Assembly (NCBI GenBank): GCA_002343185.1
Contig: DDRT01000013.1
Location: 14,694 to 78,693, forward strand
Direction of reading: 5' to 3'
Source: Deltaproteobacteria bacterium UBA2409
Lineage (GTDB): Bacteria > Bdellovibrionota_C > UBA2361 > DDRT01
DNA length: 64,000 bases
A program made the position numbers and the translations under genes. Below, piece by piece: positions 1 through 9,156 of this stretch (positions are counted from its first letter, which is position 1; each line of letters starts with the position of its first letter). The notes beneath the pieces were generated by a model that was not told the DNA's origin, ran no database searches, and saw nothing but the letters and a program-made list of their open reading frames with translations.

Positions 1-42
1 GCTAACAGCTAACAGCTAACAGCTCACAGCTCACAGCTCACA
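1..42. repeat. Tandem heptamer repeat
   Basis: Three copies of GCTAACA are followed by three copies of GCTCACA. They are followed by a purine-rich tract (about 43-80) that contains ACGGAGAACAGAGA and a second GGAGAAC. The tract lies just downstream of the pdhB stop on the minus strand. A degraded relative lies at about 38078-38125, again just downstream of a minus-strand gene. The array may continue to the left of the window. Function unknown. Confidence 0.85.
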
Positions 43-88
43 GAGAGACGGAGAACAGAGATACGGAGAACGGGAAGACAGAAAAAAC

Positions 89-1066
89 TCACCCACAAAC
101 CTTTCTTACTGCCTCAATACAGCGCTCTTCACTAGGAAGAATCACCTCTTCAAGCTTTCTTGAATAAGGCATTGGAACTTCAAGACATGACACTACTTCG
201 ATTGGAGCATCAAGCTCATCAAATATCGATGATTGAATTAGATGACTAAGGTAGGCACCAAAACTTGCAACTGAATGTTGCTCTTGGATAATAACACATC
301 GATGTGTTTTGGCGACTGAATTAAATATCAACTCTGTATCAAGTGGTCTTAGTGTTCGTAGATCCAAAACTTCGGCACTGATTCCTAGCTCAGAAAGTTT
401 TTCTGCAACTTTAAGTGTTAAGAATACATTTTTTGACCAGGTGATTAGTGTTACATCAGAGCCTTCTTTTTTAATATCACCTTTTCCGATCGGAATTATG
501 TATTCCTCCTCTGGAACCGGGCCTTTAAGTGAATAGGTAAGCTCTGACTCAAAAAAACATACCGGATTATCATCTCTAATTGCACTCTTTAATAATCCCT
601 TCATGTCATAAGGAGTGGACGGTGCAATTACTTTTAGACCAGGTGTATAGGCATAAAAATGTTCAAATGAGTTAGCGTGTTGTGCTCCAAGTTGATATGC
701 AGCTCCTCCTGCGCCACGAAATACCATCGGACAAGATAATTGGCCTCCTGACATAAGATGCGCTTTGGCAGCAGTATTTAAGATCTGATCAATAGCAATT
801 AATGAAAAGTTAAAGGTCATAAATTCAACGATTGGTCTAAGCCCAACCATTGCAGCACCTACTGCTATACCTGCAAAACCATTTTCTGCTATTGGAGCGT
901 CGATAACACGTTTTGGCCCAAATTCTTCCAACATTCCTTTTGAACACTTATAAGCACCGTTATAAGCACCAACCTCTTCACCGACCAAAAATACGCGATC
1001 ATCTCTGCGCATCTCCTCGCTCATAGCTTCTTTAAGTGCATCTCTAATTGGAATTTCTCTTGTCAT
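89..1066 (-). CDS. pdhB: Pyruvate dehydrogenase E1 component, beta subunit
   Basis: The 325-residue product is the beta chain of the thiamine-diphosphate E1 of a 2-oxo acid dehydrogenase complex, most likely pyruvate dehydrogenase, which decarboxylates pyruvate and passes the acetyl group to lipoyl-E2. The N-terminal pyrimidine-binding domain shows GEEVGAYNGAYK and APIAENGFAG, whose glutamate is the expected cofactor-activating residue. The C-terminal transketolase-type domain has DLRTLRPLD. Length is typical. The ATG overlaps the last 4 nt of pdhA, so the two chains are translationally coupled. No E2 or E3 gene lies in the window. A branched-chain 2-oxo acid E1 cannot be fully excluded. Confidence 0.93.
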   Translation of the reverse strand: MTREIPIRDALKEAMSEEMRRDDRVFLVGEEVGAYNGAYKCSKGMLEEFGPKRVIDAPIAENGFAGIAVGAAMVGLRPIVEFMTFNFSLIAIDQILNTAAKAHLMSGGQLSCPMVFRGAGGAAYQLGAQHANSFEHFYAYTPGLKVIAPSTPYDMKGLLKSAIRDDNPVCFFESELTYSLKGPVPEEEYIIPIGKGDIKKEGSDVTLITWSKNVFLTLKVAEKLSELGISAEVLDLRTLRPLDTELIFNSVAKTHRCVIIQEQHSVASFGAYLSHLIQSSIFDELDAPIEVVSCLEVPMPYSRKLEEVILPSEERCIEAVRKVCG

Positions 1067-2022
1067 GGCTCAATTAAACAAAAATCTAGTGCGGTTTCTG
1101 GGGCAGGGAAATTACTGCTTTCAGCGAATTGTAGAGCAGTTTCAATTTCTCGTTCGACTTCATCAACTATTTTTTTACGATCTTCTGAAAGACCAAGTGT
1201 CTCTAATTTTTTCCCCAGTCGTTCGATACAATCCTTAGCCTTTGCAGCTTCAACTTCTTCCTTCGTTCTGTAAGTTCCAGGATCGGCCATTGAGTGGCCA
1301 CGATATCTATAGGTTTTAACCTCAACAAGTGTAGGCATTTTTGATTCACGAGCTCTTTTCACTGCAGAATGAATAGTTTCTCTGACACTAAAAACATCAT
1401 TTCCATCCTCAACGGTATCTCTAGCCATTGGATAGCCAAGAGCTCTGATTGAAAGATCTTCTGTAGGTGCAGTTTTCTCAAGTGGAGTGCCCATTGCGAA
1501 ATAATTATTTTCAATTATAAAAACTATTGGGAGCTCCCATAGCGCAGCCAAACTCATTGCTTCATGGAATGGGCCGATATTAATAGCACCATCTCCTAAG
1601 AAACATAAAGTTACCCCATCTGAGTCTCGATATTTTTGGGCAAAGGCAAGACCTGCAGCAACAGGCATGTGAGCCCCAATAATCCCCCACCCACCAAAGT
1701 AGTGATTCTTAACATCAAAAAAATGCATCGAGCCGCCACGTCCTTTAGCGCACCCAGTTTCCTTCCCTAAAAGTTCAGCTAGTCCAAGATCTGTTCTGCC
1801 ACCACAGGCTATATAGTGTCCGTGGCATCTATAAGCACTCATTACATAGTCTTTCTTTAGATCCAAAACCGAGATAGCTCCGACTGCTACAGATTCCTGA
1901 CCGATATAAAGGTGTAAGAAACCCCCGATTTTTCTTTCAGTATAAAGTCTTGCAGCCTCTTCTTCGAATCTCCTAATTCGGTTCATCTTTCGAAAAAGAT
2001 CAAATAAAAGCTCATTATCCAT
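1063..2022 (-). CDS. pdhA: Pyruvate dehydrogenase E1 component, alpha subunit
   Basis: This is the partner of pdhB in the E1 heterotetramer. The thiamine-diphosphate motif is visible as LGDGAINIG followed by IIENN about 25 residues later. The segment RYRGHSMADPGTYR matches the phosphorylation-loop region of E1-alpha. The start chosen is the ATG at 2022 (MDNELLFDLFRKM), which has CTAGG a few bases upstream. The frame stays open to a TTG at 2061, which would add 13 residues without family support. With the ATG the protein has 319 residues, usual for bacterial PdhA. Divergent from the RuvC-like gene, with a short shared upstream region. Confidence 0.92.
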   Translation of the reverse strand: MDNELLFDLFRKMNRIRRFEEEAARLYTERKIGGFLHLYIGQESVAVGAISVLDLKKDYVMSAYRCHGHYIACGGRTDLGLAELLGKETGCAKGRGGSMHFFDVKNHYFGGWGIIGAHMPVAAGLAFAQKYRDSDGVTLCFLGDGAINIGPFHEAMSLAALWELPIVFIIENNYFAMGTPLEKTAPTEDLSIRALGYPMARDTVEDGNDVFSVRETIHSAVKRARESKMPTLVEVKTYRYRGHSMADPGTYRTKEEVEAAKAKDCIERLGKKLETLGLSEDRKKIVDEVEREIETALQFAESSNFPAPETALDFCLIEP

Positions 2023-2098
2023 TTGGCCTAGAAAGATACATGGATAAAGCCCCTCTGCCAAGTGAAGTTCAGGGCTTTAGCGGTTTTATAGGGCGATC

Positions 2099-2104
2099 TA
2101 CAAT
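2099..2104 (+). promoter_or_regulatory. Candidate -10 element placed for a leaderless start
   Basis: TACAAT is followed by exactly 7 nt and then the GTG at 2112. Transcription would start at or next to the start codon. No clear Shine-Dalgarno sequence precedes the GTG. The -35 region is weak (TTTAGC, 17 nt upstream). Confidence 0.4.
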
Positions 2105-2111
2105 GTAGAGC

Positions 2112-2693
2112 GTGGAGAGACTCTTAGCCATAGACCCAAGCCTTACATGTTCCGGCTGGGCCTTGTTTGATATTTCAAAGGGTAAGATTAGATCTGTGGG
2201 GTTAATCAGATCAAAAGGGACTAAGTATTCATTACCTGATAGATTGCAAGATTTTCATCAACAAGTTCAAAAATTATTCTCCTCCTTAAAAATCGGAAAA
2301 AGTGATGTTTTAGTTTGCGAAGCTCCATCGACAGTAATAGATCCAAAAGCAACCTTTAAGGTTGAGCAAATAAGAGGAATTTTTGAGAATACGGCTCGAG
2401 ATTTTAAAGCTCTTGTTCCAGGTAGGTTAAACCCAAGAACTGTGCAGCGAGAAGCATTAGGATTATTCGGAAAACAGATCGAAAGGAAATCAGTGAAAGC
2501 GCTTGCAAGAAAAACTGTACAGTTTTTATATGGAGAAACTCTTACTAGGTTTGGAATTGATCCAGCTCTTGTAAAATATCAGGATATAATCGATTCGATT
2601 TTGATTGGTCATGTAGCACTATCAAAATTAGAAGCTTCTAAGAGAGCTTCAGTCTCAATTGAAGAGATGTTTTTAGAGGCATGGGATAGATGA
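2112..2693 (+). CDS. RuvC-like Holliday junction resolvase / RNase H-fold nuclease
   Basis: The 193-residue protein has a RuvC-type RNase H fold. The first beta strand carries LAIDPSLTCSGWALF with the first acidic residue, VCEAP supplies the second, and DIIDSILIGHVAL near the C-terminus supplies the paired aspartates. These are the four carboxylates expected for two-metal catalysis. It differs from the housekeeping RuvC signature (GIDPG-type first strand) and looks closer to RuvC-like proteins of phages and accessory regions, so no symbol is given. The start is a GTG. The stop overlaps the next ATG (ATGA), coupling it to a second nuclease-like gene. Confidence 0.72.
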   Translation: MERLLAIDPSLTCSGWALFDISKGKIRSVGLIRSKGTKYSLPDRLQDFHQQVQKLFSSLKIGKSDVLVCEAPSTVIDPKATFKVEQIRGIFENTARDFKALVPGRLNPRTVQREALGLFGKQIERKSVKALARKTVQFLYGETLTRFGIDPALVKYQDIIDSILIGHVALSKLEASKRASVSIEEMFLEAWDR

Positions 2694-3757
2694 AATTTTT
2701 AGTTTTGATCTTTGTCTCTATAAGCTCTTTTGCTCAGAGCCGGGCCATGTTGAATGATCCACTTGATCCAAGAGGTGAAGTAGAAGCTGTAATTTGCTCA
2801 CAGAATCTTCAAAATTTCGGAACCGAGCGCGAAATGGCGATAAGACTGGGTGGAATTACAAAAGAATTTTACGAATCAAAACTTGACTCTTTGGCAACAA
2901 GGTTAGCCAGATGTGATCTTATAGGCATACAAGAACTTTTAGGCAGCACTGATGAATCTGCCAAAAATGGGGCGCTTTTGTTAGCAGAAAGGTTGAGAGT
3001 CAAAACCGGAAGAGTATATGATTTTGTCCTTAGTGCTCCAGCAGAGACCAGGGTTGGTTTATTTTATGCTAAAGATAGGGGAGAAATTTTAAGCTCCCTT
3101 CCATATAAGAATATAGAACTACCAAAATTAGTCCCAGAACGGCGGCCTGAAGTATTTCACCGAGCACCTCTTGAAGTGCAGATGACTATACATGGAAAAG
3201 GGGAGAGTTTAAGTAGGAATATTGTTTTAATAATATACCATTTTAAATCTAAAGCAGGAGGTCGCAGTGATCCAACTGGGCTTCAGTATGAAGTGGCAAG
3301 GATGGAAGCAGCCGAAGCTCTAAGAAGAATAATTCAGGGTCGATTTAGAGAATCACTGGCAAGTGCTGAAAACCCTCTTATCTTACTAGGTGATAGAAAT
3401 AGTGATTTTGACTCTGCTTCAGCCAGAATTCTTGAAGGGCGAGTGCGTCTGGAGGAGTTTATGAATGATGCACCCTGTAGGCTTAGCAAACACGGGGTTC
3501 CTCTTTGTCAGGGCGGAGTAGATAGACCACAGATACTTTTTAGTGTCATTAGTAGCGATCCAGAAGCTAGGGGGATTGGAGGTACTTATTCTTACAAGGG
3601 TAAAAAATCATTTATTGATGATATTTTATTACCGGGAGCAGCCCTGCCGCTAACTTGGGAGAAGTTTGATAGGTCGTTAAATTATAGCTCTGGCATTGTT
3701 TCTGAACCTGAAGGCGCTTCAGATCATTCACTGGTCTGGGTTGGGCTCAATTGGTAG
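2690..3757 (+). CDS. Secreted endonuclease/exonuclease/phosphatase (DNase I-fold) protein
   Basis: The protein has 355 residues. A short hydrophobic N-terminus (MKFLVLIFVSISSFAQS) reads as a signal peptide, suggesting periplasmic or secreted location. Family marks of the DNase I fold follow in order: SQNLQNFG, LIGIQELLG (metal-binding Glu), IIYHFKSKAGG (catalytic His region), LLGDRNSDFDS (Asp/Asn) and a terminal GASDHSLVW with the last catalytic His. Substrate could be DNA, RNA or a phosphoester; the sequence does not decide. It begins inside the stop of the RuvC-like gene, so the two are probably co-translated. Confidence 0.75.
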   Translation: MKFLVLIFVSISSFAQSRAMLNDPLDPRGEVEAVICSQNLQNFGTEREMAIRLGGITKEFYESKLDSLATRLARCDLIGIQELLGSTDESAKNGALLLAERLRVKTGRVYDFVLSAPAETRVGLFYAKDRGEILSSLPYKNIELPKLVPERRPEVFHRAPLEVQMTIHGKGESLSRNIVLIIYHFKSKAGGRSDPTGLQYEVARMEAAEALRRIIQGRFRESLASAENPLILLGDRNSDFDSASARILEGRVRLEEFMNDAPCRLSKHGVPLCQGGVDRPQILFSVISSDPEARGIGGTYSYKGKKSFIDDILLPGAALPLTWEKFDRSLNYSSGIVSEPEGASDHSLVWVGLNW

Positions 3758-3793
3758 ATCCTTCCCTCACTTCTTGATAGACTATTCCAAGTA

Positions 3794-5584
3794 ATGTCCG
3801 ACTATAATTCATCTAAATTATACAAAATTCGTCACTCAACTGCCCATGTTTTAGCTCAAGCTGTTCTTGAAATGTTTCCTGAGGGAAAGATTGCTATAGG
3901 CCCGCCAATTAAAGATGGATTTTATTATGATTTTGAGCTTCCTAGATCTTTAACTGATGAAGATCTTGAAGCCCTAGAAATAAGAATGAAAGCCATTATT
4001 AAGGCAGGACACACATTTTCTTCCAAAGTAGTTGACCCAGAAGAGGCAAAAACATTTTTTAAAAACCAACCATATAAGATTGAACTAATTGAAGATCTTC
4101 TTAAAGGCGGAAGAGATGAGAATGGAGAAAAGATACAAGAATCAGTCTCTCTATCATTTTACACTCAAGACACATTTACAGATCTTTGTAGAGGTCCTCA
4201 TGTTGAGTCACTAAAGGAGGTAAAACCTGATGCAGTTAAGCTTTTAAGAGTGGCAGGGGCATATTGGAGAGGCGATGAAACAAGACCGATGCTTCAAAGA
4301 ATATACGGTACTGCTTTTGAATCGAAAAAAGAGCTTGATCTTTATTTAGAAAGACTTGAGGAGGCAAAAAAAAGAGATCATAGAGCACTTGGTAAAAAAC
4401 TAGACCTATTTAGCACTTCTGAGATGGTAGGGCAGGGATTAACTCTTTGGCATCCAAAAGGAGCAACTAGCAGGTATCTTGCAGAACGATTTAGTATGGA
4501 AGCCCACAGAATGAATGGATATGAGTTAGTTTATACACCTCATATTGGTCGTTCTGAACTTTGGGAAACATCCGGTCATTTACAATTTTATAAAGAATCA
4601 ATGTATCGCCCAATGGATATTGAAGGGGATGAGTACTATCTAAAACCGATGAATTGTCCGTTTCACGTTCATATATATAAATCTGACATGAGAAGTTATA
4701 GAGAGCTTCCAAAACGATTTGCTGAGTTTGGTACTGTTTATCGCTATGAAAGAAGCGGAGTGCTTCAAGGATTGACAAGAGTTAGAGGATTTACTCAGGA
4801 CGATGCACATATATTTTGTACTAAAGATCAGGTTCCACAGGAGATAGAACGCGCGGTTAAGTTTTCACTCTATGTGCTTGAGTCATTTGGTCTAAAAGAC
4901 TTTACGGCATATATTTCCACCCGCCCTCCCAAAAAATCGATTGGAACAGAGGAAGAGTGGGAGATTGCTGAGAAAACACTAATAGAAACAGTACAAAAAC
5001 TTAATATCAAATTTGAGGTTGATGAAGGTGGAGGAGCCTTTTACGGCCCTAAAATTGATCTAAAACTTCGGGATGTTCTCGATAGAGAATGGCAACTTTC
5101 TACTGTACAGTTTGACTTTAATCTCCCGAGAAATTTTGGACTTGAGTATGTTGATGCAGATGGTCAAAAGAAGATCCCGTACATGGTTCATAGGGCTCTG
5201 TTTGGAAGTGTAGAGAGATTTTTTGCAATGCTATTAGAGCACTACTCAGGGTCGCTACCATTTTGGCTTGCTCCAGAGCAAGTTACACTTGTTCCTATCA
5301 GTGATAAACATGTTCCTTATGCAGAGGAGCTTTTTGAAAAGCTAAGTGATCAAAATATTAGAGCTCATGTTGATTCCAGAACTGAAAGAATGCAGGCAAA
5401 AATCAGAGATGCTGAGATGAGAAGGGTTCCATACATATTTGTAATGGGAGATAGAGATATTGAAGCAGGTGTTGTTTCAGTAAGATCCAGGGACTTTAAA
5501 GATCTAGGGACAATGAATCTTGATCAGTTCTTTGAGCATGTTAAACCTGAGTTAGCGCATGGAGTGCCGCGGAGGATAGATTAA
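3794..5584 (+). CDS. thrS: Threonyl-tRNA synthetase lacking the TGS domain
   Basis: The enzyme charges tRNA-Thr. The 596 residues start almost directly at the editing domain (HSTAHVLAQAV, the HxxxH zinc motif), so the N-terminal TGS domain of the usual ~640-residue enzyme is missing. The class II core follows, with KPMNCPFHVHIYKS (zinc cysteine), motif 2 around RYERSGVLQGLTRVRGF, and motif 3 around HRALFGSVERFFAMLLEHY. The anticodon-binding domain fills the last ~100 residues (LAPEQVTLVPIS). The start ATG gives MSDYNSSKLYKIRHS. purL begins directly after the stop, so the two genes are probably co-transcribed. Confidence 0.96.
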   Translation: MSDYNSSKLYKIRHSTAHVLAQAVLEMFPEGKIAIGPPIKDGFYYDFELPRSLTDEDLEALEIRMKAIIKAGHTFSSKVVDPEEAKTFFKNQPYKIELIEDLLKGGRDENGEKIQESVSLSFYTQDTFTDLCRGPHVESLKEVKPDAVKLLRVAGAYWRGDETRPMLQRIYGTAFESKKELDLYLERLEEAKKRDHRALGKKLDLFSTSEMVGQGLTLWHPKGATSRYLAERFSMEAHRMNGYELVYTPHIGRSELWETSGHLQFYKESMYRPMDIEGDEYYLKPMNCPFHVHIYKSDMRSYRELPKRFAEFGTVYRYERSGVLQGLTRVRGFTQDDAHIFCTKDQVPQEIERAVKFSLYVLESFGLKDFTAYISTRPPKKSIGTEEEWEIAEKTLIETVQKLNIKFEVDEGGGAFYGPKIDLKLRDVLDREWQLSTVQFDFNLPRNFGLEYVDADGQKKIPYMVHRALFGSVERFFAMLLEHYSGSLPFWLAPEQVTLVPISDKHVPYAEELFEKLSDQNIRAHVDSRTERMQAKIRDAEMRRVPYIFVMGDRDIEAGVVSVRSRDFKDLGTMNLDQFFEHVKPELAHGVPRRID

Positions 5585-8500
5585 GTGAGCTTTTTTAAAA
5601 AAGGCGATTTAGTTTACCTCGTTGAAGGAAATTTTAATCCAAAAGATGTTGGAGAGATCTTTAGTGCGGAAGAAATATCTGCTCCAATTAAAGGCAAATT
5701 TGTTGGCACAAAAAGATCTATGGTTTCTCCATGGTCAACTAACGCCGTAAGTATACTTCAGAATGCTGGAGTTGTTGGGGTAACTAGAGCAGAGGTTTTT
5801 AGACCCTTTTTAGGATCGTATGATCCTATGACTGAAGAGGTTTATGATGGGCTTGATGAAAATATATTTAAACTGATTCAAAAAACTGCTACATCAGTTG
5901 AGGTCATAAGTGACATCGAAGAAGCTAATAGAACTTTAGGTCTTGCACTTAGTGAAGCAGAAGTAGAGTTTCTTAAAAACTCCGGAAGAAAATTTAATGA
6001 TGCAGAGCTTTATGCATTTGCACAGATAAATTCGGAGCATTGTAGACATAAGATATTCAATGGAAAGTTTGTTATTGATGGAGAGGAAAAGCCAAAATCT
6101 CTTTTTTCTCTTATAAAAGAGACCTCAAAAGCTTCCCCAGATAATCTCATCTCTGCGTATAAAGACAATGTTGCATTTGTTAAAGGTGGCAAGATAAGAG
6201 AGTTTTTTCCATATGATAGGAGATATTCTTTCAAGGAAAGTGATGTAGCTATATCTTTAAAGGCAGAAACTCATAATTTTCCAACTACTGTTGAGCCATT
6301 TAATGGTGCTTCAACAGGATCTGGTGGAGAGATAAGAGACAGAATGGCAGGCGGAACAGGAAGCATTCCACTAACGGGTACTGCTGTTTATATGACTGCC
6401 CCTCCCAAAAGAGATCTTTACAAAACTAAACCAAGAAAATGGAAATATCAGAAACCTGAAGAGATTCTTGTTAAGGCTTCAATCGGAGCATCGGATTTTG
6501 GAAATAAGTTTGGACAACCATTAACATGTGGAAGCCTACTCACATTCGAAATGGACACTGAAAAAGGTTTCTATGGGTTTGACAGATGTATCATGCTTGC
6601 TGGAGGAGTTGGATACGCACCTCTAGAGTATACAAAAAAGAAGGAACCTAAAGAGGGCGACTTAGTAGTTCTTCTCGGTGGTGATAACTATAGAATCGGC
6701 CTTGCTGGAGGTTCTGTAAGTTCAGTAGACACCGGAGCACTTGCAAAAGAACTTGAGCTTAGTGCTGTTCAGCGTTCAAACCCAGAGATGCAAAAGAGGG
6801 TTTATAATGCGCTTAGGGCTCTAACATTGTCTGAAGATAACCCAATAATTTCTATTCATGATCATGGAGCTGGCGGACATGCAAATTGTTTCTCAGAATT
6901 GATCGAAAAAGGGGGAGAGATTGATATTTCAAAGCTTCCTCTTGGAGATCCTACTCTCACACCTCGGGAGCTCATCAGTAATGAGTCTCAAGAAAGAATG
7001 GGTTTAATAATATCTCCCGAAAATCTTCCAAAGCTCAAGCAAGTATGTGAGAGAGAAAGAGCCCCATTTTACGTAGTTGGAAAAGTTATTCCAAACGGAA
7101 TTATCAGATTTTTTAAGGATGATACAGATATATTTAATATGAATGGGGATATACTTTTTGCAAATCCTCCTCAAACAATATTAACAGACAAGGAGATTAA
7201 GCTTAAAGAAAAACCGTTATCCTTAAATAAAGATAAAAAAACACTTCTCCTTCAGATTTTGGCTCTTGAAGGCGTAGGGTGCAAGGACTGGCTTACAAAT
7301 AAAGTTGATCGGTGCGTTACAGGTCGTGTAGTTCAGCAGCAATGTGTTGGCTCATTTCAGCTTCCAGTTTCTAACTATGCCATCACCGCACTTGATGAAA
7401 ATTTAGGCGTAGCTACTGCTTTAGGAAGTGCACCGATTCCAGGACTGATCTCACCAAAAGCTGGAGCAGTTCTCAGTGTGATCCGTTCATTAACTAATCT
7501 TCTTGGAGCTCCCCTTAGAGATGGCCTTAGAGGAATATCTCTAAGTGCGAATTGGATGTGGCCCGCAAAGCAACCTGGTGAGAATGCTTCTCTATATGAA
7601 GCAGTTGAATCACTTTCTAAAACTTGTATAGAGCTTGGAATTCCTGTTCCAACTGGAAAAGATTCACTTTCAATGACAATGAGGTATCAAGACGGCCAGA
7701 TTGTAAAAGCTCCAGGAACAGTGATTGTAACAGCAGTTAGTCCAGTTGAAAATTTTAGTAAAAGAGTGACTCCGTTATTAGAAGGAACGGAGGGCGATAT
7801 TTACTATCTACCATTAGGCTTTGGTGGCTTAGGGGGGAGTGCACTCTCACAGGTTCTTGGTGAAATTGGAAGTAATCCACCCGATCTTGATCTTCATTTT
7901 TTTAAGAACGCATTTGCCGAGATCTTAGATGCTGTGAAAAGCGGTGATATTACCGCACTTCATGATATTTCATATGGTGGACTTGGAGTTTCTCTACTTG
8001 AGATGGGATTCTGCTCAAACGTAGGTCTTGATATTGAAGGTGGATTTGAGATCTTTAGTGAAGTACCAGGAATATTATTCCAAAGTAAAAATGAGATTTT
8101 AGGTGCAAAGAAAATCGCCAGAATTTCTAAAGATAAAATATTTAACTTCAAAGACTTTATCCTTACTTTCGATGAAGCAATAAACGCCTGGTTTGCCCCA
8201 TCGGAGGAGTTAGACCTTCTTCAAACAAAGCCTGAGCTTTCAAAGAAAAGAAAGAAAACAATTTTAAATAATCCATATAGTTTTATTTTCCCTAAAAACT
8301 ACTCTGGCGACGTTCCAGATCAAAAACTTAAGGCTGCTGTAATTAGAGAACAAGGAACGAATGGGGAAAGAGAGCTAGCACTTTCTCTAACCCTTGCAGG
8401 GTTTGATGTTCTTGATGTTCATATGACTGATCTAATCGAGGGGAGGGAAGATCTAAGCGGGGTAAGTTTTGTAGGGTTCCCTGGGGGCTTTGCAAATAGT

Positions 8501-9049
8501 GATGTTTTAGGCTCAGCAGTAGGGTGGGGATGGTCTTTTAAGAAGAATAGAAGAGCGTATGAAGCAGTTCAAAAATTCTATGCAAGACCAGATACTCTTT
8601 CGATCGGAATATGCAATGGTTGTCAGTTAATGATGCAGCTTGGAGTTATAGATCCTAAGGTCAGAATGGATCATAACGAATCGGGTAAGTTCGAAAGCAT
8701 TTTCACCTCAGTAGATATAGTGGAGTCGCCCTCAGTATTATTAAATGGGTTAGAAGGCTCAAGACTAGGGATCTGGGTTGCGCACGGAGAGGGAAGGTTC
8801 AGGCTCGATGGAAGTTCACATAAAATTGCAATAAAGTATTCTAGTCCAGATTATCCGATTAATCCTAATGGTTCAGATGGTGCTGCTGCTGCAATTACAT
8901 CTTTAGATGGAAGACATCTTGCTATAATGCCTCACTTAGAGAGAAGCCTTTATTCTTGGAACTGGGCTTATTATCCTAAAAGGGTAGATGAGCTATCGCC
9001 TTGGATAGAAGTTTTCAGAAATGGATATAGGTGGCTTAAGGCTAAATAA
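5585..9049 (+). CDS. purL: Phosphoribosylformylglycinamidine synthase, single-chain form
   Basis: The enzyme converts FGAR, glutamine and ATP to FGAM in purine synthesis. At 1154 residues it is the long, fused type. AQINSEHCRHK and the ETHNFPT region mark the ATP-binding synthetase domain. HDHGAGGHANCFSELIEKGG and GIPVPTGKDSLSM mark the two repeated halves. A class I glutamine amidotransferase domain lies at about residue 920 to the end, with SIGICNGCQLMMQLG (catalytic Cys) and MPHLERS. The GTG start immediately follows the thrS stop. Downstream lies a large palindromic repeat separating it from a convergent gene. Confidence 0.96.
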   Translation: MSFFKKGDLVYLVEGNFNPKDVGEIFSAEEISAPIKGKFVGTKRSMVSPWSTNAVSILQNAGVVGVTRAEVFRPFLGSYDPMTEEVYDGLDENIFKLIQKTATSVEVISDIEEANRTLGLALSEAEVEFLKNSGRKFNDAELYAFAQINSEHCRHKIFNGKFVIDGEEKPKSLFSLIKETSKASPDNLISAYKDNVAFVKGGKIREFFPYDRRYSFKESDVAISLKAETHNFPTTVEPFNGASTGSGGEIRDRMAGGTGSIPLTGTAVYMTAPPKRDLYKTKPRKWKYQKPEEILVKASIGASDFGNKFGQPLTCGSLLTFEMDTEKGFYGFDRCIMLAGGVGYAPLEYTKKKEPKEGDLVVLLGGDNYRIGLAGGSVSSVDTGALAKELELSAVQRSNPEMQKRVYNALRALTLSEDNPIISIHDHGAGGHANCFSELIEKGGEIDISKLPLGDPTLTPRELISNESQERMGLIISPENLPKLKQVCERERAPFYVVGKVIPNGIIRFFKDDTDIFNMNGDILFANPPQTILTDKEIKLKEKPLSLNKDKKTLLLQILALEGVGCKDWLTNKVDRCVTGRVVQQQCVGSFQLPVSNYAITALDENLGVATALGSAPIPGLISPKAGAVLSVIRSLTNLLGAPLRDGLRGISLSANWMWPAKQPGENASLYEAVESLSKTCIELGIPVPTGKDSLSMTMRYQDGQIVKAPGTVIVTAVSPVENFSKRVTPLLEGTEGDIYYLPLGFGGLGGSALSQVLGEIGSNPPDLDLHFFKNAFAEILDAVKSGDITALHDISYGGLGVSLLEMGFCSNVGLDIEGGFEIFSEVPGILFQSKNEILGAKKIARISKDKIFNFKDFILTFDEAINAWFAPSEELDLLQTKPELSKKRKKTILNNPYSFIFPKNYSGDVPDQKLKAAVIREQGTNGERELALSLTLAGFDVLDVHMTDLIEGREDLSGVSFVGFPGGFANSDVLGSAVGWGWSFKKNRRAYEAVQKFYARPDTLSIGICNGCQLMMQLGVIDPKVRMDHNESGKFESIFTSVDIVESPSVLLNGLEGSRLGIWVAHGEGRFRLDGSSHKIAIKYSSPDYPINPNGSDGAAAAITSLDGRHLAIMPHLERSLYSWNWAYYPKRVDELSPWIEVFRNGYRWLKAK

Positions 9050-9063
9050 AAATTAGTTTTATC

Positions 9064-9135
9064 GGGGGTCAGGCCGGGAGGCCTGACCAGACAAATGCTA
9101 GTAGTTGCCTGGTCAGGCCTCCCGGCCTGACCCCC
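9064..9135. repeat. Nested palindromic repeat, core family, copy 1
   Basis: The outer arms run GGGGGTCAGGCC... to ...GGCCTGACCCCC and each arm is itself a tight hairpin (GGTCAGGCC with a 4-nt loop and GGCCTGACC). Between them sits a second symmetric core, CCAGACA-N3-GCTAGT-N3-TGCCTGG. A further partial copy (CACCTGACCCCCAAG) follows at about 9139-9153. It lies between convergent purL and the minus-strand lipoprotein gene and could act as a two-way terminator, although a U tract is lacking. Confidence 0.92.
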
Positions 9136-9156
9136 AAGCACCTGACCCCCAAGTAT

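Noticed and set aside
1..42. CRISPR array at the window start
   Set aside because: Units are only 7 bp, contiguous and without spacers, so this is a simple tandem repeat. The dispersed palindromes are also irregularly spaced single copies.
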